This document shows, piece by piece, positions 24,161 to 32,931 of a stretch of DNA of 38,591 nt. This DNA is from Deltaproteobacteria bacterium HGW-Deltaproteobacteria-14 (GTDB lineage Bacteria; Myxococcota_A; UBA9042; PHBI01): contig PHBI01000045.1 of NCBI GenBank assembly GCA_002841945.1, forward strand, positions 1-38,591, in the 5' to 3' direction. A model generated the notes under the pieces. It made no database searches. It was given only the letters and a program-made list of their open reading frames with translations, and was not told the origin of the DNA. The stretch's first letter is position 1. The number at the start of each line of letters is the position of its first letter. The position numbers and the translations under genes are program-made.

Positions 24161-24991
24161 TCAGCGCGGGAGCCCGCCCGGGACGCCGGACGGCGGTGGC
24201 GGCGGCTCGGCCCCGGCCGCCTTGGCCTTGGCGCGCTCGGCGGCGGCGGCGGCTTCGTCCCCCGTCGCCGCGAGCGCGTCCGCCAGATAGTAGCGCATCT
24301 GGGCGCGCTCGGGAGCCAGCTCGAGCACCCGCCGCGCCGCCACCGCGGCGTCGCCGTGACGCTTGGCGAGCAGATCCCCGCGCACCTTCCGCTCGAGCAG
24401 CGCCACGAGCCGCGGGCGCAACCCCCGGCGCTCTGGCTCGAGGGTGTACCAGGCCTCGGCCTCCGCCACCGCCTCCCGCACCCAGCTGAAGCGCTCGAGG
24501 TGCGAGATCAGCGCGTCCCGAGCCACCGCGGCGCCGCTCTGCTGCACCGCGTCACGGAGCAGCCTCTCCGCCTCGTCCGGGCGATGCATGCGATCGAGCG
24601 TGTTCGCCATGGCGACCACCAGGCGCGTGTCCTTCGGCGCTGCAACAAGGGCCTCCCGGCACAGCCGCTCGGCGTCCACGTCGGAGCGCGCGCTCGCCAT
24701 CTCGCAGCGCATCGCGGCCAGATCCGGCCCGGTCTCCCGCTCCACCTGCCGCGCCGCCTCACCCCAGCGCTTGAGCGCCAGCAGCGCCCTGACGCGGAGC
24801 AGCGTGACGCCCGGCCCGTCGGCCTCGGCCAGGAGCCCCACGGCCGCCGCCGCCCGGCCGTCGTCGAGGGCCCGCTCGGCCTCTTGGACCCGCTGTGCGG
24901 CGCCATCCTGCCGCGCGTCGCCCCGGCCGCCGCACCCTGCGACGAGCGCCAGCGTCGTCACCAGCGCGCCGGCTCGAAGGCCGCCTGTCAC
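24161..24991 (-). CDS. TPR-repeat lipoprotein
   Basis: Protein of 276 residues. The N-terminus has a lipoprotein signal with lipobox LVAGC (Cys about residue 19-20), so the mature protein is lipid-anchored in the envelope. The rest is helical with TPR-like repeats (for example AERLCREALVAAPKD, DEAERLLRDAVQQSG, ARRVLELAPERAQMRYYLADAL), and the end is Pro/Gly-rich. The GTG start at 24991 overlaps the tolB stop (GTGA), which fixes it over a longer frame that only overlaps tolB. In many bacteria a TPR protein (YbgF/CpoB) accompanies the Tol-Pal system, and this gene may fill that place. Confidence 0.8.
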   Translation of the reverse strand: MTGGLRAGALVTTLALVAGCGGRGDARQDGAAQRVQEAERALDDGRAAAAVGLLAEADGPGVTLLRVRALLALKRWGEAARQVERETGPDLAAMRCEMASARSDVDAERLCREALVAAPKDTRLVVAMANTLDRMHRPDEAERLLRDAVQQSGAAVARDALISHLERFSWVREAVAEAEAWYTLEPERRGLRPRLVALLERKVRGDLLAKRHGDAAVAARRVLELAPERAQMRYYLADALAATGDEAAAAAERAKAKAAGAEPPPPPSGVPGGLPR

Positions 24992-26283
24992 TTCTCCCAC
25001 GCGACGTTCGAGACGCCGCCGCCGGAGGCGATCATCGTCTGGTAGCGTCCGTCGGCGCTCATCAAATAGATGCCGGAGCCGTCGGGACGCTCGGAGACGA
25101 AGGAGAGGTAGCGGCCGTCCGGGCTCCACGAGGGGTCCTTGTTCGACCCCTGGTTCTGCGTGAGGCGGGCGATCTGGCCGCCCTCGGTGACGGTGAAGAT
25201 GTCGGAGCTGCTGTTCTCCATCGAGGCGAAGGCGATGAGCCCGTTCGAGCCCCAGTCGGGGGCGTAGTTGTAATCGCCCGCGAAGGTGAGGCGCGCCGCG
25301 GCGCCGCCGTCGACCGACATGACGTAGATCTGGGGGGAGCCGGCCGCCGACGAGACGAAGGCGATCTTGGAGCCGTCGGGCGAGAAGGTCGGAGAGACCT
25401 CGTCGTAGGCGGTGTTGGTGAGGTTCTTGACGACCTCGCCGTCCTTGCTGAGGAGGTAGAGGTCGGACTGGTCGCCGTAGCTGATGGAGGCGACCATCCG
25501 CGCGCCGTCGGGGCTGACCGCGACGCGGCGGTAGTGCCCGCGGTCGCGCGAGAGCTTGCGCTTGCCGAAGAAGAGCTCGGGGTGGCCGTCGAGGAACGAG
25601 GTGTAGAGCACGCCGCCGAAGCCCCAGGACGGCAACATGTTGATGGAGCCGTTGGAGATCAGCATGTTGCGGTTGAAGCCGTCCATGTCGACGATGCCGA
25701 TGCCCTTGACCCCGGGGGCGATCTTCTTGGCGTAGGCGATGCGGGTGTCGAAGACCCCGGCCTTGCCGGTGCGCGCCTTCATGACGCCGTTGCAGAAGCG
25801 GTGGGTGGCGCTGCGCAGCTGCCCCTTGCCGACCCCCTTGAAGGACTGCTCGTCGACGGCGACCGCGGCGCCGCTGGTCACGTTGTAGAGGCGGAACTCG
25901 GCGTCGTACGGCCCCGCGCCGCGGATCTCGGCCTTGATGAGGTAGGCCGCGCCGATGTTGCGCCAGTCGGGGAAGCTCGGGGTCTCGAGCTTCTCGGTCT
26001 CGGGATCGGCGAGGTAGCTGCGCGACGGGAGCACCTGAAAGAAGAACGACAGCGTCATGTCGCGCCGCAGGACGCTCGTCACCATCTGGCAGGCGTCCGC
26101 GTCGGCGCCATCGACGCAGCGCACGTCGGGGACGGCGAGCCCCTCGAGGCTGGTGCCGCCGGGTCCGACGATGACCTGGAGCCCGTCGTCGCCGCCGCCG
26201 ACGACGGCGCCTGGGGGCGGCCCCGCCGCGGCGAGCGCGGGAGAGGCGACGAGCGCGAGGGCGAGGATGAGGAGGTGGCGCAT
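24988..26283 (-). CDS. tolB: TolB-like periplasmic beta-propeller protein
   Basis: Protein of 431 residues with a signal peptide (about 1-19, cleavage after ALA), an N-terminal alpha/beta domain, and a C-terminal propeller with repeated blades of the kind SPxxSPDGxxIAFVSSxxGxxxIYVM (for example DEVSPTFSPDGSKIAFVSS and KDPSWSPDGRYLSFVSE). TolB is the periplasmic part of the Tol-Pal envelope system; tolQRA and pal are not in the window. It is the first gene of a minus-strand unit with the lipoprotein and possibly mgtC. It is divergent from the PEGA-domain gene across a 207-base region. Confidence 0.9.
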   Translation of the reverse strand: MRHLLILALALVASPALAAAGPPPGAVVGGGDDGLQVIVGPGGTSLEGLAVPDVRCVDGADADACQMVTSVLRRDMTLSFFFQVLPSRSYLADPETEKLETPSFPDWRNIGAAYLIKAEIRGAGPYDAEFRLYNVTSGAAVAVDEQSFKGVGKGQLRSATHRFCNGVMKARTGKAGVFDTRIAYAKKIAPGVKGIGIVDMDGFNRNMLISNGSINMLPSWGFGGVLYTSFLDGHPELFFGKRKLSRDRGHYRRVAVSPDGARMVASISYGDQSDLYLLSKDGEVVKNLTNTAYDEVSPTFSPDGSKIAFVSSAAGSPQIYVMSVDGGAAARLTFAGDYNYAPDWGSNGLIAFASMENSSSDIFTVTEGGQIARLTQNQGSNKDPSWSPDGRYLSFVSERPDGSGIYLMSADGRYQTMIASGGGVSNVAWEK

Positions 26284-26426
26284 AGCGGGTCCTGTCGTCG
26301 GGTTCTGGGGGGCGGGGGCGCGGGCGAACCTGGAGCCTTCGACTCGCTCAATCCCAACACGCCGTCAACTTCGGGATTCCACCGGACGCTCATGGGGTGT
26401 CACCGGCGGGGTTCCCCTGGGCCTGC

Positions 26427-26456
26427 TTGCGCCGGTCGGCCTGATTCTGCGATAAC
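26427..26456 (+). promoter_or_regulatory. Putative sigma-70 promoter for the PEGA-domain gene
   Basis: TTGCGC (26427-26432), 18-base spacer, GATAAC (26451-26456), 34 bases before the ATG at 26491. The surroundings are lower in GC than the genes. The match is moderate and assigned by eye. Confidence 0.4.
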
Positions 26457-26490
26457 TTCGCTGGACCTCGAATCGGCCGGAGCCCGTTCC

Positions 26491-27198
26491 ATGCGCAAGC
26501 CCACGTCAGCGACCTCGACTCTCACCGCGCTGTTCGCCGCGGTGATGATGACGGCGGCGCCCCTCGCCCTGATCGCGACACCCCGGACCGCCCAGGCGGC
26601 GGCGCCGACGTTCGAGGCGCCGGGCAGCCTCGTGATCATGAGCACGACGACCGGCGCCGAGGTCGAGATCGACGGCAAGCCGATGGGCAAGCTGCCCTTC
26701 GACGACTCGGTGCTGGTGCAGCCCGGCGTGCACAAGATCCGCGTGGCCCTGCGGGGTTGGACCGAGTACATCGACACCTTCGTGGTGAAGCCGGGCGAGG
26801 AGGTCGAGCTCGAGATCGACCTGATCCCCTTCGCCGGCATCGTTAAGATCAACACCCGCGAGCCCGGCGCGACCGTGAAGGTCGACGGCAAGGTGGAGGG
26901 CGTGACGCCCTTCGACAAGGACGTGCCGGTCGGCAAGAAGACGATCCTGGTGACGCGGCCGGGCTTCTACGACGAGACCATCGAGCTCACGATCCAGGCG
27001 GGCGAGGAGTACATCCGCGATCTCGCCCTGCGCAAGCTCCCCGGCGGCGGCGCGGACGGCGACGCCTTCTACGAGACGTGGTGGTTCTGGACCATCGTGG
27101 GCGTCGTGGGCGCCGGCACCGCGACCGCCATCGCCGTGACCTCGGGCGGCACCCAGCAGGCCCCGCCGAACGCGAGCTTCACGCTGCAGATCCCGTAG
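26491..27198 (+). CDS. PEGA-domain envelope protein
   Basis: Protein of 235 residues. A signal peptide or N-terminal anchor (about 1-36, AQA end) is followed by two PEGA-type repeats, SLVIMSTTTGAEVEIDGKPMGKLPF and the copy IVKINTREPGATVKVDGKVEGVTPF (each only described here by position, about residues 48-112 and 113-180). The family pattern is P-G-A-x-V-x-V-D-G. A second hydrophobic helix (about 193-215, FWTIVGVVGAGTATAIAV) lies near the C-terminus. PEGA domains are extracytoplasmic and common in myxobacterial surface proteins. GGAG (26479-26482) precedes the ATG. Longer frames upstream run antisense to tolB and are not used. Confidence 0.85.
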   Translation: MRKPTSATSTLTALFAAVMMTAAPLALIATPRTAQAAAPTFEAPGSLVIMSTTTGAEVEIDGKPMGKLPFDDSVLVQPGVHKIRVALRGWTEYIDTFVVKPGEEVELEIDLIPFAGIVKINTREPGATVKVDGKVEGVTPFDKDVPVGKKTILVTRPGFYDETIELTIQAGEEYIRDLALRKLPGGGADGDAFYETWWFWTIVGVVGAGTATAIAVTSGGTQQAPPNASFTLQIP

Positions 27199-27228
27199 CG
27201 CCGCTCCGCGGCCCGCGCCAGCCGGACG

Positions 27229-28137
27229 TTAGGGCCCCGAACCGCGCCCCAGCCAGTCGACGGGGTCTCGCAGCACCTCGAGCAGGCGCGCCTCCGCGCT
27301 CCCCGGGGCCACCCGCACGTCGTAGTCCCAGCGGACCAGCGGCGGCAGCGACATCAGGATCGACTCGACCCGCCCGTCGGTCTGCAGCCCGAACTTCGTC
27401 CCGCGGTCGTGCAGCAGGTTGAACTCGACGTAGCGCCCGCGGCGCACGAGCTGCCAGGTGCGGAGCGCGTCGTCGGCGGGCAGGTCCTTGCGCCGCTCGA
27501 GGATCGGCAGGTACGCGGGCAGGAACGCCTCCCCGGTGGCCCGCCACCACGCGAATAGGCCCTCCATCTCGTGGGCCGCGTCCGGCCTCACCCAGTCGAA
27601 GAAGAGCCCACCGATCCCGCGCGCCTCACCGCGGTGCGGGAGGTGGAAGTAGCGGTCGCACCAGGCCTTGAAGCGCGGGTAGAAGGCCGGGTCGTAGGCG
27701 TCGCAGGGCGCCGCGAGGGCCGCGTGGAAGGCGCGCGCGTCCTCCTCGAAGAGCACGTAGGGGGTCAGGTCCGCGCCGCCGCCGAACCACCCCGCGTCCC
27801 CTCGCTCGATGTAGCGGAAGTTGGCGTGGGTGGTCGGCGCGTTGGGGTTTCGCGGATGCAGCACGAGCGAGACACCTGTCGCGTAGAACTCTTCCCCTTC
27901 GCCAGGAAGATGCGCGCGCATCGCCTCTGGCAACGCACCGTGGACCGCGGAGGTGTTGACCCCGGCCTTCTCGAGCACGGCGCCGTCGGCGAGGACCCGG
28001 CTGCGCCCTCCCCCGCCCCCCGGCCGCTCCCAGCGGTCCTCGCGGAAGCGCGCGGCGCCGTCCACCGCCTCGAGCGCCGCACAGATGCTGTCTTGGAGCG
28101 CCTCGACCGAGGCCCGCGCCCGCTCGGCGAGGCTCAC
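27229..28137 (-). CDS. hemF: Oxygen-dependent coproporphyrinogen III oxidase HemF
   Basis: Converts coproporphyrinogen III to protoporphyrinogen IX with O2, a late step of haem synthesis, in the cytoplasm. The 302-residue protein shows the family motifs HANFRYIE, WFGGGADLTPYVL, FYPRFKAWCDRYFHLPHRGEARG in part, GGLFFDW, and RRGRYVEFNLLHDRGTKFGL. The GTG start at 28137 overlaps the stop of the upstream gene (GTGA); a longer frame is only an antisense extension. It is odd next to an anaerobic respiration operon only if the organism were a strict anaerobe, so hemF argues for a facultative or aerobic lifestyle with nitrate as the alternative acceptor. Confidence 0.95.
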   Translation of the reverse strand: MSLAERARASVEALQDSICAALEAVDGAARFREDRWERPGGGGGRSRVLADGAVLEKAGVNTSAVHGALPEAMRAHLPGEGEEFYATGVSLVLHPRNPNAPTTHANFRYIERGDAGWFGGGADLTPYVLFEEDARAFHAALAAPCDAYDPAFYPRFKAWCDRYFHLPHRGEARGIGGLFFDWVRPDAAHEMEGLFAWWRATGEAFLPAYLPILERRKDLPADDALRTWQLVRRGRYVEFNLLHDRGTKFGLQTDGRVESILMSLPPLVRWDYDVRVAPGSAEARLLEVLRDPVDWLGRGSGP

Positions 28138-29339
28138 GTGACGTCCCAGGTGGTGACGCGGGCCACCGAGAGCGCGGGGTCGAAGGTGACGAGCGACAGC
28201 TCCCCGTCGTGGACGTGGAAGTCGACGATCGGCTCGGGGAGCACGATCTCGCCGACGACGACGGAGAGATCGTCGTTGGCGACGACGATCTTCTCGCCGT
28301 TGGTGATCCACACCCGGCCCGCGTCCCAGGCCAGCATCTCATAGGGCCGCCACGGGTACTCGGCGAACCACGGGCGCAGCCGGAAGACGTCGATGCCGCC
28401 GCCGGGCTGAAAGAGCGGGACCGACAGCAGGTTGAGCCCGTCGATGACGTAGGCGCGCTTGTCGCCGAGCACGACGGTGGCCGCCTCGTCGCCGACGACG
28501 CCGACCGGCAGCCCCTTGCGCTCGGCGATGTTGAGCAGGGCGAGCTCGACCGGGCGGTCGGCGGCGCTGCGGATGTTGAGCGCGAGGATGTCCCCCTCGA
28601 GCGCCATGGCCGTGACCTCGGCGCCGCTGTCGACGTCGGGATCGAGCGGGACGCGCCCGCTCAGGACCGACTGCCCGGCGGGGTCGAACACCGCGACGAC
28701 GTCCCGCGACAGGACGGCGAGGCGCTCGCCGTCGCCGGCGCACAGGACCCGCCGGTAGGTGCCGGCCTCCTGCACGATGCGGATGACCATGCGGATGTCG
28801 CTCGCCTCGGCGCCGAACCGGAAGAGCCTGAAGGTCACGTCGACCGGCGGCACCAGCGCCGGGCCGATGGCCGAGTCCTCGCCGACGTCGGGGCGGCCGT
28901 CCGGGAGGTCGGGGGGCTCGTCGCCGGCGGCGGCGGTCGCCTCGCGGGTCAGCACGAAGTAGCCGTCCGCGCTCGGCAGCGCGCGCACCAGGGACGCCGA
29001 GCGCCGCTGCGGCAGGACCACCGCCCGCTCGCGCAGCCGGGTGAACGGCAGCGAGGACGAGCGGACGCCGCCGAGGCGGGTGAGCCGGCTGCGCACGCTC
29101 TCGAGGACCCCGAAGGCGGCGCCCGCCGACTCCCCGGGCCCTTGGACCCGCGCCAGCTCGCCGAGGCACTCCATCAGGACCGAGGCGCCTGGCGCGCGCT
29201 CGCCGAGGGTGACCTGATCGACCAGCGCCCGCGCCGCGGCGCCTATGCGCTCGGGGGTCAGCGGCGACTTGGTCACCTCGGGATCGAGCAGGGTGAAGAG
29301 GTCCCCGCGCATCACGGGTGGCGTCGTGTCGTCGAACAT
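28134..29339 (-). CDS. Hypothetical protein, possibly beta-propeller at the C-terminus
   Basis: Protein of 401 residues, not recognised. The C-terminal 250 residues are rich in short beta strands with repeated patterns (RVLCAGDGERLAVLSRDVVAVFDPAG, VWITNGEKIVVANDDLSVVVGE), which suggests a beta-propeller. The N-terminal 120 residues are more helical. No signal peptide is visible. The start at 29339 (MFDDTTPP) is preceded by GAGGG at about 12 bases; an in-frame ATG at 29417 would add 26 residues of unlikely Trp/Arg-rich sequence. Its stop overlaps the hemF start, so the two are translated together. It is divergent from cysD. Confidence 0.65.
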   Translation of the reverse strand: MFDDTTPPVMRGDLFTLLDPEVTKSPLTPERIGAAARALVDQVTLGERAPGASVLMECLGELARVQGPGESAGAAFGVLESVRSRLTRLGGVRSSSLPFTRLRERAVVLPQRRSASLVRALPSADGYFVLTREATAAAGDEPPDLPDGRPDVGEDSAIGPALVPPVDVTFRLFRFGAEASDIRMVIRIVQEAGTYRRVLCAGDGERLAVLSRDVVAVFDPAGQSVLSGRVPLDPDVDSGAEVTAMALEGDILALNIRSAADRPVELALLNIAERKGLPVGVVGDEAATVVLGDKRAYVIDGLNLLSVPLFQPGGGIDVFRLRPWFAEYPWRPYEMLAWDAGRVWITNGEKIVVANDDLSVVVGEIVLPEPIVDFHVHDGELSLVTFDPALSVARVTTWDVT

Positions 29340-29559
29340 CCGGGCCGGAAATCCCTCGAGCGGCGGGCGCTTCTCATGGAACGGGGTCGCGCGCTCGCGC
29401 CAACCCAACCAGCACATGATAGCCGCTCTCGCCGCCCGGGGGAACCGCGCGCGCGGAGCGCCGCCGGGCGACCGTGGGCTTGTCTCCGCCTGGGCGTTCG
29501 GGTAGTGGTGCTCGCCCAGCCGCCGCGCGGGCGCGGCTCCAGCAGCGAGGAAGACCGGG

Positions 29560-30423
<864 letters not shown>

Positions 30424-30634
30424 ACCACGACAGCCCCCGACCTGAAGCGGCAGGTCGGGACACGGAGGTCTCAGCTCGCCCCGGAGGTCGACGAAGTCGC
30501 ACCACAGCGGGGCTCGGGGCGCAGCGCCCGGGGAGACCGCAGTGGCCCGACCGATACGACAACCTTTTCACCCCCAAAGGCCCGCCTGGCCAATGCGAAG
30601 CGGGCCAGGCGTGGGGAAACCGACCAGGATCCCG
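30424..30634 (+). other. Structured spacer between cysD and cysN
   Basis: No gene is seen. The 211 bases hold a perfect 9-base-pair hairpin with 6-base loop right after cysD (30436-30459, CCCGACCTG and CAGGTCGGG), a small hairpin GGGCG/CGCCC in the middle, and a perfect 8-base-pair stem with an 11-base loop (30584-30610, GCCTGGCC and GGCCAGGC) that ends 24 bases before the cysN ATG. An alternative pairing CCCGC (30581-30585) with GCGGG (30600-30604) competes with the last stem. AGGAT (30625-30629) is the ribosome site. I do not recognise a known riboswitch class. Confidence 0.5.
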
Positions 30635-32482
30635 ATGCACGCCCCGACGCCCACCCCGGACGCAGGTCGCCACCTCGCCCAGCGCGACCGCGAGCAGATG
30701 AACATCGTCATCGTCGGCCACGTGGACCACGGCAAGTCCACCCTGGTCGGCCGGCTGCTCGCCGACACCGGCAGCCTTCCCGAGGGCAAGCTCGAGCACG
30801 CCCGCGCCATCTGCGAGCGCCAGGGCAAGGTATTCGAGTTCGCCTTCCTGCTCGACGCCCTCGAGGCCGAGCAGGACCAGGGCATCACGATCGACAGCGC
30901 GCGCTGCTTCTTCAAGACCGGCGCCCGCGACTACATCATCATCGACGCGCCGGGCCACATCGAGTTCCTCAAGAACATGATCTCCGGCGCGGCCCGCGCC
31001 GAGGCGGCGCTGCTGCTCATCGACGCCAACGAGGGCGTCCAGGAGAACAGCCGCCGCCACGGCTACGTGCTAGGCCTGCTCGGCATCCGACAGGTCACCG
31101 TGGTCGTGAACAAGATGGATCTCGTGGGCTGCGACCAGGCGGTGTTCGACGCGATCGAGGCCGAGTACCGCGGCTTCCTCGCCGAGTGCGGCATGGTCCC
31201 CCAGCGCTTCATCCCGATCAGCGCCCGCGACGGGGACAACGTCGCGACGCAGTCCTCCCGCATGCCCTGGTATCACGGCCCGACCGTGCTCGAGGCGGTC
31301 GATCTCTTCCGCAAAGCAGCGCCCAAGCGCGATCAGCCGCTCCGGATGCCGGTGCAGGACGTCTACAAGTTCAACCTGCGCGGGGACGACCGGCGCATCG
31401 TCGCCGGGCGCATCGAGTCGGGCCACTTCGCGGTCGGCGACACGGTGGTCTTCAGCCCCTCGAACAAGATCACGACGATCTCCTCGGTCGAGGCGTTCAG
31501 CGCGCCTCCGGCCGACGGCGGCGAGGCGCCCGACGTCGTCGGGATCACCCTGGCCGAGCAGCTCTTCGTCACCCGCGGCGAGATCGTGAGCCACCTCGCG
31601 GATCGGCCGCTGGTCTCGACGCGCCTGCGGGCCAACATCATGTGGCTCGGGCGCCAGCCGATGGTCCCGGGGCGCGACTACAAACTGCGGATCGCGACCA
31701 TCGAGATCCCGTGTCGCATCCACGAGGTCCTGAGCGTGCTCGACGCGAGCCAGCTGACCACCTCCGCGGACCGCCGCGAGATCGGCCGTCACGACGTCGC
31801 GGAGCTGATCCTCGAGACCCGCCGCCCCATCGCCTTCGACCCGATCGACCGCTTCGAGGCCACCGGGCGCTTCGTCATCGTCGACGGCTACGACCTCGCT
31901 GGCGGCGGGATCATCCGCGAGGCGGTGGCCGACGACGTCGCCGCGCTCCGCGAGGTGGCGCGGCGGCGCGACTTCGAGTGGGCTCCCGGGCACGTGGCGC
32001 GCGCCGACCGCGTGGCGCGGAGCGGGCACGAGGCCGGCCTGGTGCTGGTCACCGGCCCGGCCGGGGTGGGCAAGGCGGCGATGGCGCGGGTGCTCGAGAA
32101 GCGCCTCTTCGACGCCGGCTGCGGGACCTATCTGCTCGACGGCAAGAACGTCTTCCTCGGGCTCGACGCCGACATGCTGGGCGCCGTCGACAAGGCCGAG
32201 ATGCTCCGGCGCTACGCCGAGGTCGCCCACCTCTTCGTCGACGCCGGGCAGATCGTGGTGTCGACGAGCAACACCTTCGGCCTGGCCGACCACGCGGCGA
32301 TGCGCACCCTGGTCGGCCCACAGGACACCCTCCACGTACACATCGGCGACGACGGCGACGGTGAGGCCGACGTGGTCCTCGTCGCCTCGCTGAGCGCCGA
32401 CGAGGGCGCCGCGGCGGTGCTCGAGGCCCTGGCCGAGCGGGGCTGGATCGCACCGGTGGCCCCGCCGCGGCCCGTGACCTGA
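30635..32482 (+). CDS. cysN: CysN sulfate adenylyltransferase GTPase fused to degenerate APS-kinase domain
   Basis: A 615-residue protein. Residues 1-430 are CysN, the GTPase subunit of ATP sulfurylase: GHVDHGKST (P-loop), [15 protein letters not shown] and NKMD motifs, then two barrel domains. The C-terminal part (about 450-615) is CysC-like: [17 protein letters not shown] and [16 protein letters not shown] align with APS kinase. Key residues are changed: the P-loop reads GPAGVGKAA (Ala for Ser/Thr), DGDN has become DGKN, the SPYR motif is missing, and the KGLYxKAR...FTGID lid is absent. It probably makes APS with CysD but not PAPS. The start at 30635 follows AGGAT; an upstream in-frame ATG at 30542 has no ribosome site. 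Confidence 0.93.
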   Translation: MHAPTPTPDAGRHLAQRDREQMNIVIVGHVDHGKSTLVGRLLADTGSLPEGKLEHARAICERQGKVFEFAFLLDALEAEQDQGITIDSARCFFKTGARDYIIIDAPGHIEFLKNMISGAARAEAALLLIDANEGVQENSRRHGYVLGLLGIRQVTVVVNKMDLVGCDQAVFDAIEAEYRGFLAECGMVPQRFIPISARDGDNVATQSSRMPWYHGPTVLEAVDLFRKAAPKRDQPLRMPVQDVYKFNLRGDDRRIVAGRIESGHFAVGDTVVFSPSNKITTISSVEAFSAPPADGGEAPDVVGITLAEQLFVTRGEIVSHLADRPLVSTRLRANIMWLGRQPMVPGRDYKLRIATIEIPCRIHEVLSVLDASQLTTSADRREIGRHDVAELILETRRPIAFDPIDRFEATGRFVIVDGYDLAGGGIIREAVADDVAALREVARRRDFEWAPGHVARADRVARSGHEAGLVLVTGPAGVGKAAMARVLEKRLFDAGCGTYLLDGKNVFLGLDADMLGAVDKAEMLRRYAEVAHLFVDAGQIVVSTSNTFGLADHAAMRTLVGPQDTLHVHIGDDGDGEADVVLVASLSADEGAAAVLEALAERGWIAPVAPPRPVT

Positions 32483-32519
32483 GTTTCCCGCTCGGCGACG
32501 CCGCGCGGGCCGCGAGTCC

Positions 32520-32548
32520 TTGACACCGCCGAGAGCGCTCTCTATGGT
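32520..32548 (+). promoter_or_regulatory. Near-consensus sigma-70 promoter of the small acidic protein
   Basis: TTGACA (32520-32525), 17-base spacer, TATGGT (32543-32548), 40 bases before the ATG at 32589. This is the best promoter match in the window, with a perfect -35 and optimal spacing. Transcript start is expected near 32555. Confidence 0.7.
32531..32542. promoter_or_regulatory. 12-base palindromic operator candidate inside the promoter spacer
   Basis: GAGAGCGCTCTC is a perfect palindrome that lies between the -35 and -10 boxes and touches the -10 box. A protein bound there would block RNA polymerase, so a repressor site is the simplest reading. No regulator gene is adjacent. Confidence 0.5.
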
Positions 32549-32588
32549 CCGCTGCCCCTGGGGCAAGCCCACTACGGTCAGGTAAGCG

Positions 32589-32882
32589 ATGTACACTGTT
32601 TCGATTGGCAACGACATCACCGAGTATCAGACGCGCGCCGAGGCGATCGCCGCCGCGAAGGAGCAGAGCGCCGAGTCGCGCCAGCCGGTGTTCGTCCTCG
32701 ACGAGAGCCAGCGTGAGCGGATGGCCTACCAGTTCGGCGAGCTGGAGAGCTACACCTACGAGACGCGCGCCACCCGTGGCGGCGGCGGCGGCGGCGGCCG
32801 TGACCGTGATCGCGACCGCGACCGCGACCGCGACAACGACAACGACGACGACGACAACGACGACGACAACGACGACGATTGA
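32589..32882 (+). CDS. Small protein with an Arg-Asp/Asn-Asp low-complexity tail
   Basis: Protein of 97 residues, not recognised. The first 62 residues look like a small folded domain (MYTVSIGNDITEYQTR, QPVFVLDES). A Gly run (7 residues) follows, then five Arg-Asp dipeptides, then an Asn/Asp-only tail of about 18 residues ending at the stop. The tail is strongly acidic and could be flexible or bind calcium or cations. The start has AGGTAAG just upstream and a strong promoter 40 bases before. The start region has ordinary codon use, so I take it as a real gene. It converges on thiD. Confidence 0.7.
   Translation: MYTVSIGNDITEYQTRAEAIAAAKEQSAESRQPVFVLDESQRERMAYQFGELESYTYETRATRGGGGGGGRDRDRDRDRDRDNDNDDDDNDDDNDDD
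32777..32880 (+). repeat. Low-complexity triplet/hexamer repeat inside the small gene
   Basis: A GGC triplet run (about 32778-32797) is followed by hexamers of the CGCGAC/CGTGAC kind (about 32799-32834), then AACGAC and GACGAC units to 32880. All units keep the frame, so length changes by slippage would vary the protein tail without breaking the gene. Confidence 0.8.
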
Positions 32883-32923
32883 GCCCCGCCGTGGCGGCGG
32901 GTCTCCACCCGCCCCGCGGGCTC
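32881..32923. terminator. Hairpin between convergent small gene and thiD
   Basis: Inner stem GGCGGGT (32896-32902) and ACCCGCC (32907-32913) with 4-base loop; outer arms GAGCCC (32881-32886) and GGGCTC (32918-32923) also pair. It overlaps the last two bases of the + strand stop and lies 9 bases after thiD ends. No T run is seen. Confidence 0.45.
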
Positions 32924-32931
32924 GCGTCTCG

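Noticed and set aside
24895..26490. Long N-terminal extension of the PEGA-domain gene
   Set aside because: The extension is antisense to tolB and the lipoprotein gene; the signal peptide and a ribosome site support a start at 26491.
32777..32880. CRISPR-like or intergenic repeat array
   Set aside because: The repeats are 3-6 bases, without spacers, and all lie in frame inside a small gene.
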